DNA of 64,000 nt from Daucus carota subsp. sativus (Eukaryota; Streptophyta; Magnoliopsida; Apiales; Apiaceae), in assembly GCF_001625215.2 (NCBI RefSeq), contig NC_030385.2:46091598-46155597 (forward strand). Direction: 5' to 3'. Positions 35,469 through 45,762 of this stretch are shown here, piece by piece; positions within the stretch are counted from its first letter, which is position 1; each line of letters opens with the position of its first letter. The notes beneath the pieces are model-generated. The model did no database searches. It was given only the letters and a program-made list of their open reading frames with translations, and had not been told where the DNA came from. The translations under genes were made by a program, and so were the position numbers.

Positions 35469-37728
35469 TTATTCACTTGCTAGTACAAGATTATGATCAA
35501 AACCTGACACGGCTTGCAAAACATTCATGTCTTCTAGATTATCAAGCAACACAGGTTCAGCTTCATCAGTTGAGCTTCCTAACCCAAGCCTCCCATTTCT
35601 ACCACAACCCCAAACCCACACCTCTCCCTTGGATGTAAGAGCAACGGAATGCACCCGACCTCCTGAAACTGAAACTGGAGTTTCTTCTGCTAAAGCTTCA
35701 ATAATTTCAGGGAGATTCTCTGGACCTTCCCTTCCAAGCTGAGAACTCGCGTTCCATCCCCAAGATACAACATGCGTGGCAACATTTGCCTTCTCTTCTG
35801 ATAGATTCTTGCATATTGCCAAAGAATGTCCGAGGCCAGATGCCACTGAAATAGGATGGAAGTTCATGTCGACCGGCAACAAACCCAAATCTTGTCTACA
35901 CCTTCCCAATTGGCCATAAATATTGCTTCCACTACTCAATAGTGTGCCATCATCTAAATAAATATAGCAACTTACATGGGTACATGTTCATCCACGTTAA
36001 TTTAGAGATGCAGAAACAGCAAAAATATGCAATATAACTTACTGCAAAGAATTAGAGAATGGTCCAGCCCACATGCCACGTCTGTGACTTCAATACCACG
36101 AAGCTCTTCTATCAAGCAGGGTTCCCATATAATAGGCATATCTTTCTCCTTCTCCATTGCTTCTAAGACCAAATTCTCAGCAGTTTCTAGGGTTGAACTT
36201 TTGTTCCCTTCTGTAAGATTTAACATACCAGCTCTTGATTCCAGAGGAGATTCCTCGGTATCTCCAATCCTTCCCAATCTACCATCCGCTGAATAGCCCC
36301 ACCCAAACAGTTTTCCATCCTTGGTCAATGCAAGAGCATGTCCCCAACCAAGTGAGACCTGCAAGACATGTAAAACATAAGAAAATTAAAGGCCTATAGG
36401 AAATTGACTCGAGCATATACAACAAAAAACATCCAACTCTATTCATCTTGGACAGCTATAGGTCAATTCTACCTTAAAAATGATAGGAGACCACCTTAGC
36501 TATTTCTTCTCCAGCGAGTACTTCAACTCTGGAAGGTATAACAGCCTCCGTGACTCCTTTTCCAAGACCTAGTTGCCCACGCTTGGATTTTCCCCAGACC
36601 CACAAGGATCCATCTACACCGATGGCTGCAGATATGACTCCTGACGCAAATGCATATTGTACAACTACTTGATCCAACTCTTCTACCCGTTTTGGTTCAT
36701 ACCATGTTTCCCTGCCACAAATTTTCGATCATAACACTTTCAGAATGATACCAAAGTACCATTTTAAGTCTAACAATTAAGTAAATTGTAATTTGCTGAT
36801 ATAACTCTCACAGTGATGTTTACAGTGACACTTTAATTACTCTAAACTCAACAAATTAAGATAGAATATCCAGGTATGGGAGGTTGAATTGACATCAGGT
36901 TGGACACAGACATGTTAACATATCTAGTCAAATTTGGGTCCATGTTTTGATCCATTTAGTTCTAGGATTTACAATCTCTCATGTCTATAGTGCGTTGAGA
37001 TAACTAGAGACAAACTCGACCAATAACCTATTTTCAAGTTCCGAGCACTGAATAGAGAGAAAGGAGCTAGTAAATGGTTAAGCCCTTAGGATAGTGACAA
37101 GTGGAACACACATTCAGCATACAATACAGTACAAATACACTATGCAACCTAACCCAACCCAAAACACGATTCAAACCCCATGATTACTCACATTTTTCTG
37201 GATATCAGATGGGGTAAACTCAAAAAAATAACCCTTTTTAATTCCTCCAAGCTTATACATTCAATTTTATCAAATTCCAGTACTAAATAGCCCGACACAG
37301 AATGCTAAAATTGAGCATACATAAACACGAACACTACCCGTAACCCGAAACCAACAATAACATATAATACAATTCCAGAACATAAACAAATTAATCCACT
37401 AAAAATGCAAAAAATACCTAGGAGAGTTGAAACCACGACCGAGCTGGGCCTCATTGTTTCTACCCCAAGCCCAGAGCTGACCCCGAGAAGTCACCGCCAG
37501 AGAGTGGTAATGACCGGCGGCAACGGCGGAGACATCGGAGGGAAGTCCAGGGACAGGAGTGGGCTCATAAGCATCAGAGCCCATTACAGAAACAGAGGTG
37601 GGCAGGCCCAGAGCACCATTGCTTCCGTCTCCAAAGGAGAGTACAGTGTTCCATCTCTTTTGGATCTGGGTAAGTCCAGTTGTTAGATGGCTTAAACTCT
37701 TGTTTCCTCTTCTCACAAATCTCAGCAT
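35469..37728 (-). CDS. RUG3: RCC1-repeat protein like RUG3 (putatively mitochondrial)
   Basis: Four exons (37728-37418, 36711-36495, 36358-36043, 35953-35469) give 442 aa. RCC1 blades are clear from repeated patterns: VLSFGDGSNGALGLP, LWAWGRNNEAQLGRG, LWVWGKSKRGQLGLG, LFGWGYSADGRLGR, GSNIYGQLGR, VVSWGWNASSQLGREG and VWVWGCGRNGRLGLG, each with a GHxxSLA-type strand. They should fold as a seven-bladed propeller. The N-terminus MLRFVRRGNKSLSHLTTGL is basic and hydroxylated, as in mitochondrial presequences. Arabidopsis RUG3 (At5g60870) is mitochondrial and needed for nad2 splicing. The same role here is by homology only. Confidence 0.85.
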
Positions 37729-37872
37729 CGTTGTTTGAGTAGTATCTGATTCTTGATCGGGGGATGGGGCGTAAATAAGTCTAATTGTTTGGACAACAAA
37801 TTTGTCAAGAAAATGTTAGAATCAATGAAATTTGATACCTGTGTATCGGAAATTTTATGGTAAAGTATTAAC

Positions 37873-38061
37873 GGTTTTTTTTATGTGTCCCACGGGCACA
37901 TGCTAAGCTCCAAATTCTATAAATTTGGTAGATTTTGATTGGTTTCTACTTCTTTATAATGGTGGACTCCCTGCAAATTCATCAACCACACCAATAAAAA
38001 TCCATCAAATTTATAGAATTTGGAGCTTAGCATGTGCTCATGGACACACACTAGACAAACC
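37873..38061. mobile_element. Foldback MITE, 189 bp (second copy of 11395 family)
   Basis: The left arm, with gtgtcccacgggcacatgct and ccaaattctataaatttgg, is inverted on the right as aaatttatagaatttggagc, catgtgctcatggacacac and tagacaaacc. The middle attttgattggttt is shared with the copy at 11395. It is noncoding and lies between RUG3 and the receptor kinase. Confidence 0.65.
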
Positions 38062-38803
38062 CTAAGTATCAAAGTGGCAAGATGTTAGTGATGGAATATG
38101 TTCGAGACTCGTAACTATTTTCTCGAATGGATTCGATTCTCGTTGATTCGAAAGATTATTTAACAAGACACAGATTTAAGGACCAATGAGTCTCATGTTA
38201 TCAGTATCGGTATCAAATATATAGAAAGGCAGCAGTCACAAAATGAAATCGAAAACGGAATTAGGAAAAATGATCTCATCAGAATTTTGACCTGATCGTG
38301 TTACATTTTGGTCTGAAAATTTTTACAAAACTCATGACGATCTTATGGTTTAAGAGTAAAATGCTACCACATATAATGTTTAGGATTTCAAAACACTGAA
38401 AGTATAATGTTAAAAAGGAAAAAAAGGATAAACGTTACAGAATCTAACATTTTGAATTGTCATTTTCTGGTGTTTTAAGACAATTTTTCACATATGTGAT
38501 CATGAGGCCCAACCCAAATATATATCCGGGGAATGCAGAATACTGTGTAGCAGTTCTCCTTTATGTTTTCACCCTTGATTTATAATCTAGATTATGAGAA
38601 TTGCACTTAAAATAAACTTAAAAACTATAGATATATAGTTTAATTGAGCTAAACAAAGGTCACAATACAAACAAGCATTACACAAAAATTGAAAAGGAGG
38701 CATTATTGCCTACTGGTATGACAATTTATTAGTTCAACAGATCAAAGTGACGGAGGAGGCTGATCATTTTCTTGATCATATCGAGAAACATTGCATCACA
38801 TTA

Positions 38804-41800
38804 TCAGTACAGAGAGGTCTGCATAAGTTCTTCATCATCATTCAACGTTTCCCGTTGTGGACAAATCAATGGTTTAGGAGGGATCACCAAAAGTTCAACA
38901 TCACCTTCAAGCATTTCAATCACTCTGTTCATTGAAGGCCGCTCGCTTGGATTCATTTGTATGCACCACATCGCCACAATAATCATCTTCTTAACCAACT
39001 CCTTTTCATTTTCGGTGACCTCTCGCATTTCAATCTCCTTCCCTTGGCTAATTTGGTCATATATCCACGAAGGGAAGTAAATTTGGCTAATCTGATTCTC
39101 GAATGGATTTAGGTTTTTTCTTTGTCCCGCCATTTCCAGTAACAACATTCCGAAACTATAAATATCTGCCTTATAAGAAACCCGTCCAATATTTTTGTAA
39201 AACAATTCTGGAGCCATGTACCCCATTGTTCCCCTTGCCGCAGTCATTGTCACTATACTTTGATCAGTAGCGCGTAATTTTGCAAGACCAAAATCAGAAA
39301 TTTTGGGATTGAAATTTTCATCTAGAAGAATGTTGTGAGGTTTAATATCAAAATGCAAGATTTGCATATCACAGCCTCGATGTAGATACTCAATGCCACA
39401 GGCCACCTTGCAGGAAATCTCATAAATCTTTTCACAGCTCAAAGTGGATGTTCCTCTCCCTTCGGTGAAAATGTACTTATCAAGAGATCCGTTAGGCATG
39501 AACTCATATATGAGAGCACGTTTTGGACCCTCGACACAGAAGCCAACAAGTCGCACAATGTTAACATGATGGATCATACCGATTGTACCAACTTCATTGA
39601 TGAAATCTTCGTCGCTAGTCCTGGAGCTGTTAAGTATTTTAACAGCTACAACAAGGCCACTTCGAAGTTTTCCTTTATATACAGTACCAAAACCTCCTTC
39701 ACCAAGTTTCTCATTAAATCCTTTAGTGAGCTTCTTAATCTGAGAATAATTGTACCTAATAGGTCTCAGATTATTTTGTCCTTGTAGGAAATCTTCAATG
39801 GTGCCGTACACTGATAGATGTCTTCTCCTCGATTTATATACGAAGAACGCGGATACAAATGGTAGTCCGCACAAAAATCTTGCAGCAACAACCAGAACTG
39901 CAAAACTAGGATTTAGTTTAGAGCAACAAAGGAGATTTTATTCAAAATTTTACACAAACAAAAAAGAATTAAAGAAATTGAGCATCTTACTGAGGAGCTC
40001 TACTGACATTGCTGTGCAGCCACAATAAGAAAAAAGTGGAAAACAATGGAAATGTGTTAAAAACCGCATAAAAGATTATATGATCTACTAGTAAACAAAA
40101 AATTGGATCGCTTACCTAGATACTTTTGCACTGAGACATCGTTATAGTCGCCCTTGTAGATCCGCATGCCTAAAAGAAATGCAAAGTTGTTTACAAAAAC
40201 GAAAGCCAAAGAGAACTTTGGAAGAGGGAAATTATATAATGAAAACAAAGGCATGTTTGTCTTGGTTGATATAGAAATCGAAACCAAAACATTTTTGTTT
40301 CCTCTTACCTAGGTTTCCTGCAATATAGTCTGCATAAACTGTGCCACAGAGTGAAAAGAAGCCGAAAAGAAGGGAAATATGTTAAAACCACTTAAAATGG
40401 ATTAAGCAGAGGGAAATCAGTGGAAATTAAATTGCTCACCAAGAATCAAATCCAAAGCATATCGCACGTACGACCATATACCTGCAAAAAACAAGGCAAA
40501 GCTGTTTAGCAGATGGTAACTAAAAGCAGAAAGAAAAAAGATAAGTATACAAGGTAGCAATTCCACTATCATAAAAAGACAGAGGTCTTTCTGTCATTTA
40601 CAAACTTAAAGTCACATTGAGTATTCGGAATATTTGTGAAGATTTTTATAAGAGTAGTGTTAGGGGCACAAAATTGTGTACAGAAAATTTGTACATAATG
40701 ATGCGACAATTGATGTGGTGAATTTTAATTGGGGTTATTGATGTAAATACATGAGTCCATTCCAATTAAAAACCACCGCATGTCATTATGTACAAATTTT
40801 TGTATACTAGGTGCAAAAAGCATTTATATGCAAAAATGTTAGAGTTTTCCAAAACAAATAAAATGCACAAGTGAATATCCGCCTCTAATACAAATTTTGT
40901 GAGTTACTGTACTTGTTTATTAGTCAACGCAGTTTTTTGTTTTGGAAAACTCTGACTTTTTACCTATATTAGTAAATAACACAATGTTTAAAAATCAGTG
41001 GTTATTCACTTATTCTAACGGGAGCCACTTTATTAAAAAAATAAAAGTAAACTCCAGTTATTATTGTGAAGTTTTTTAAGTCCAGCTAATATTATTATTT
41101 TACAAATTTTGAAAACCTACCGCCACCATTTTCTCATTTAAAGAAAGATAAAAGAATGCAAAAACATTACGGAATTGTTGCGGAATATAGTACACTTACT
41201 AAAAGTATCAGATTGGCATTTGTTGATTTGATTTTCGGTCACCACACTCCGACAATACTGTGATTGAGTACCAAGACACTTTAGGCAAGAGAAGTACTGG
41301 AAACGAAACTCCATCCCATAAACCATATCACGAGGACCCAAGAAAGATGTTTTATTAATATTAGGCCACCCTGATGACACCCAAGCTGCCTTACGAATTG
41401 TGCAATTATTCTCCATTTCTGAGATATTCATATACCCAATGACGATGTATGAATAGATTGATAATGAGCAGGGAGGTGTAAGAAAATATCGAGTTGAGTA
41501 GGGATTCGTCACGGGAGCCGGACAATCTATATAAGTTATTGGCCTATTCAACTCCATAATCGGGGTAAAAAAACCATCAAAACTGTAGAATCTATGGAGA
41601 GGAGTGGACGAACATGAATAATTATTTCTAGCTAGCCCTGCATCGATGATACGGATAGTGGAATTCACGTAATTTATAGCCTCCACATAGAAGTCATCTG
41701 AGAAAAGTTTGATAATAGTAAGATTTTGTCTGCAGGAAAGCTCATAGCTGAAATCAGGACATTTGAATGGTTGATCTTTTAGATAAAAGGGGCAGCTTAT

Positions 41801-41911
41801 GTTATCAATATTACCGCAAGAAGAAAATGTTGGAGAATCCGCTTTGCAGCAGCTGCTGGTTATAGATGCCAAAACTACAGTGATAACTAACAACAACGAC
41901 GAAGACATCAT
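38804..41911 (-). CDS. LRK10-like receptor kinase (GUB_WAK ectodomain)
   Basis: Six exons (41911-41200, 40481-40440, 40338-40309, 40169-40116, 40011-39991, 39897-38804) give 650 aa. A signal peptide ([20 protein letters not shown]) precedes a Cys-rich galacturonan-binding/WAK-type domain ([20 protein letters not shown]). Four very short exons encode the juxtamembrane part. A hydrophobic stretch around [11 protein letters not shown] is followed by a kinase with [32 protein letters not shown] and [14 protein letters not shown] in place of HRD makes it a non-RD kinase, as is usual for the LRK10L/PR5K group tied to pathogen or abiotic response. It is paired head to head with the gene at 42381. 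Confidence 0.85.
40656..40815. mobile_element. Short MITE-like element in an intron of the LRK10-like gene
   Basis: The left arm ggcacaaaattgtgtacag with aatttgtacataatgatgcg is inverted on the right as catgtcattatgtacaaatt plus tttgtatactaggtgc. It is about 160 bp and noncoding, in the first large intron. The borders are approximate. Confidence 0.55.
40841..40953. repeat. Small foldback repeat, 113 bp
   Basis: The terminal sequence agagttttccaaaaca is perfectly inverted at the other end as tgttttggaaaactct. It lies in the same intron as the neighbouring MITE-like element. It is probably a tiny MITE of unknown family. Confidence 0.65.
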
Positions 41912-42380
41912 TTGTGCTGGATTGTGCAGGGATCACTAAACGCGTAAACATCCAAAATTATGGACCTATTTGTACCACAACTATGTAAAAGTGAAGTTGC
42001 TTGACAAGAGAAAAAGAAGTGTAATTTCTATGTAGTGTCTCGGATGCTTGCTTCTGAGGTGCACATATACGATACATCAGTGCTTGTCTGGCCACAGATT
42101 TATTGGATTCTTATCTTCATAATTGACTTACAAGTCAACATGATATTGGCGTACTCAAAACGTCCATCTGTCTTTAAAAGATAAGGGGCTCCCAGAACAA
42201 TTCTATTTGATTTTGACTTTTTCATTGCATGCCTTTTCAATTTGCTATTCGAAGATACATTTTTCTTATAAAAAAGATTTGATTTCTGTTATACATAAAA
42301 TTGTTGTTTGTCTTCAAGATTATTGCAGTTTGGTTCAGTTTTGCAGCGACTATATCTGATAATATATAAAATTCGGTATT
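41912..42380. promoter_or_regulatory. Shared divergent promoter of two LRK10-like genes
   Basis: The 469 bp between the two start codons must hold both promoters. On the plus strand a TATA-like atatataaaa sits at about 42361-42370, only some 15 bp from the ATG at 42381. Either the leader is very short or translation begins further in, at the in-frame Met at 42435. No strong TATA box was chosen for the minus strand. Confidence 0.5.
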
Positions 42381-44503
42381 ATGAATAGGGTGATTCTTAA
42401 TGTATTTAAGTTCCTTGTATCTGTAAGCTGTATTATGAGCAATCATGGTTCTGCAGTACTCCAAGATGATGAGTGCAGTGTGACCAGGTGCCCTGGCGGA
42501 GACGAAATCAGATTCCCTTTCCATCTGATTTATCCGGATAAAGAGAGGCAGCTGCAGTCAGATCACTGTGTCTTTCCTGTTGGCTTTGAACTTTCTTGCG
42601 GGTATTATTATCCAGTAGTGAAGTTTGAATACCAAGTCAGTACCCCTCTTCCGGGACTCCATCTTTCATTCTCAGTTGCAGCCTATATCGATTCCATCGA
42701 CTACAAGTCGCGCCAGCTCCACTTCATATCGAAATCCACCAATGTCTCGCAACACTATGGCTACTACTTTGTCAATTCTCCCTTCAAGCCATTTACATCA
42801 AGTAAAGTTAAAGCTCAATTTACATATACTGATCTTCGAACTGACTTTACCTTCTACAAATGTTCATCAACAAAAAGTGAGATGGACATAGATGGTGTCG
42901 AAGTCCCTTCTTTGAGTGGCCATGGTTTTAAAGTGTATGCCATCTATTCTCACTTCCGAATGACAGAAATTGTCCTAACATCTTGCACCAAATTGTTTAA
43001 TATTTCACATGTCCCATTTAATGGTGGAGGACTGTCTTGGTCTGAACCTGATTGTGGGGATTGTGAATCCAAAAATCAGTACTGCAAATTCAAACCAAAC
43101 AGCACCACCGCCACAGAGTGCTTCCCAATACCTAAAGGTAATTTAATTTCTCAGAAATTTTTAGATTATCCACATACGAGTTTACGTAACTCAGTACTAT
43201 TAGTTATGGTTCATAAATGTATTAAATGTTCATGTTTCGGTATTACAGGTCCATTGTCTCATAAACTTCTGGTAACAGGTGAATTATTGACTCCCTTTAA
43301 CTTTGTAAGTTCTTGTTCATACTATAACTATTTATTTATAACCTCTGTGTAGTTATTAGTGAACTTTATATGTGTTTAGGTAAAGTTGCCGGGATCTTTG
43401 TCCTGTCATTGTTACTTGCAGCCATTTGTTATGCTATATACTCATACAAGCAAAAGATAATATTCCAACAGAAGATTGAAATATTTTTGGAGGACTACAA
43501 GTCTTTGAAGCCCACAAGATACTCTTATGCCGATATAAAAAAGATAACCAATCATTTCAAAGTCAGATTAGGGGAAGGAGGCTATGGTTCCGTGTTCAAG
43601 GGACATCTCTCGAATGATGTTGCAGTTGCGGTTAAGGTCCTAAACGATAACGTTGATGCCAAAGGAAGTGGACAAGATTTCATAAATGAAGTTAGTACAA
43701 TCGGCTTAATCCACCACGTCAATGTGGTTCGCTTGGTTGGATATTGCGCTGATGGCTGTAGACGAGCTCTTGTTTATGAGTTTCAGCCGAATAATTCCCT
43801 CGAAAAATATGTCTACTCAAGAGAAAATCAAAGGAACGGATTTCTTGGTTGGGAAAAAATGCAAAAAATATCTCTAGGCATCGCCAAAGGGATAGAGTAT
43901 CTTCACCAGGGATGCGCCCAACGAATCCTCCACTTTGATATTAAACCTCAAAACATCTTGTTGGACAAGAAATTCAACCCGAAAGTCTCTGATTTCGGTC
44001 TAGCAAAGTTGTGTAACAAAGACCAAAGCAGAATATCCATGACCATGGCCCGGGGGACCGTAGGCTACATTGCACCAGAAGTATTCTCTAGGAATTTTGG
44101 AGAAGTGTCATCCAAGTCAGATGTTTATAGCTTCGGAATGTTGTTACTTGAAATAGTTGGAGCCAGGAATCATACTTCAACAGGCACAGAAAACGAGAGC
44201 GAAGTATATTTCCCTGAGTGGATCTTCCATCAGCTGGAGCAACGAGAGACTATTACAAGCCCGATTGAAGAAGACTTGGATAGCAAGATACGAAGAAAGC
44301 TAACAATTGTGGGACTCTGGTGCGTAAATTGGCATCCAGCGGACCGGCCTTCGATGAAACATGTTATTCAAATGCTACAAGGTGAAGACTGCCCTGTGAT
44401 GCCTCCGAATCCTTTTAGCTCAACAGGTTCGAGAAACGAATTAGCAGGTGGACCTGGTAGATTGTTTACCAGCGAGCTTGAAGTTATTTCAGAATTAGAG
44501 TGA
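42381..44503 (+). CDS. LRK10-like receptor kinase, head-to-head paralogue
   Basis: Three exons (42381-43137, 43249-43278, 43380-44503) give 636 aa. After a hydrophobic leader comes a GUB_WAK-type domain starting CSVTRCPGGDEIRFPFHL, then a second Cys-rich part (CGDCESKNQYCKF). A 30-nt exon leads into a membrane helix (GIFVLSLLLAAICYAIY). The kinase has GEGGYGSVFKG, VAVKVL, HFDIKPQN, DFGLAKL and ARGTVGYIAPE, so it is also non-RD. The kinase resembles that of the minus-strand gene strongly, but the ectodomains differ much more and the juxtamembrane exons differ in number. It is likely a plasma-membrane sensor with an unknown ligand. Confidence 0.86.
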
Positions 44504-44519
44504 TTATTATCTGAAGTAA

Positions 44520-44675
44520 GAGCATCTCCAACGCAGGTCATCTGTTAGCTTTAAAATCTACGTGTCAGCCCATAAACCTAATATGTAAAAAAAACATCAC
44601 TCCAACGCAGAGACCTTTTAGCAATATTTTTAGATATTTTAGCTAACAGTTTCATGTTTAGCCTTGGAGATGCTC
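44520..44675. mobile_element. Tourist-like MITE, 156 bp
   Basis: The left end gagcatctccaacgcagg and right end ccttggagatgctc are inverted. TAA lies on both sides (44517-44519 and 44676-44678). It sits about 15 bp after the kinase stop codon, so it probably falls within the 3' UTR. It belongs to the same terminal family as 8815 and 28358. Confidence 0.75.
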
Positions 44676-44679
44676 TAAG

Positions 44680-45700
44680 GTCCTAGTCTCAGTGTTCTGT
44701 AATCATTGTCTCTAAATAATTTTTATGTTGCTTGTGGTGTTTTTTTTTTTTTTAACTTCAATTGAGAGTTTTCTTCTGTTTATCTTCCTTTGTAGAAGTG
44801 AAGTACTAAACAGGGGCTTATGCCTTGTGTATATGAAACAGAAAAGGTTTTATTAAGATTTGTCGATGAATAATTTCCCCTTTCAAAATCATTGAACTTG
44901 GTGTGATGGAAATAAAGTATGAAGTAGGTGATAGGTCGACAATTTCCGATTACAGGGGAAGACAATTTCGGATTAGTATATTCCTATTAGTTAATTTCGG
45001 GTTAAGACAAATTATTTTAAATTATAAAAATTTGAAGATATAAATTTAGGAATGATGAAAAAAAGATTAAAATATGGAAATTGAATTTTAATTAAGGATC
45101 ATTTCATATTAATTATTTATTTCTAAACTTCACTCAGTATATCGAATTGAATCGACGGGTGATAGTGAGCCATGATAAAAATATAAATATAAATTAAATT
45201 ATATATAAATGAATTTTTTGTTTAATCAAGATTTTGTTATTCAAATGATATATTTTTATACATTTTATCTTGTGGTCAACTTTATTATTTATTTTTATTT
45301 ACTGCTTCTATTAAACTCAAAAATAATAATTAATATCTCATACATTTAATTTTCTAAAACATATAATAACCGATCCCTAATGTTGTTATTTTTTTTTTTG
45401 AAAGCACCTTAATGCTGTTATTTAATTACGTTATAAATAACGATAATAAAATCTTACAGAATAAATATAATTATTTGATCATGCAATCTACTTGCAGATC
45501 GCGTAGAATGTTGAACAGCTGTCTTAATTAATTAAACCGTACTTGAAAGTTGCCTAATTTGAAATAGACGCTACTAGCCGTTGGAACAACAAACGCTCTC
45601 TTCTCTCGTTCTCCGGCGCCTATTTCCCCCCTCTCTCTGGCTCGCCCTCTCTATCTCTCTCGTACATAAAGAATAGTCTGTGTATAATCTTCCCAGTTCA
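44680..45700. other. AT-rich spacer and promoter region
   Basis: No gene or clear transposon was recognised. The last 150 bp are pyrimidine-rich, and a CT microsatellite (about 45703-45733) lies in the leader just upstream of the ATG at 45763. Confidence 0.45.
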
Positions 45701-45762
45701 TCATCTCTCTCTCTCTCTCTCTCTCTCCCTCTCTGTTCATATATACAAAAACAAGCTGAAAA

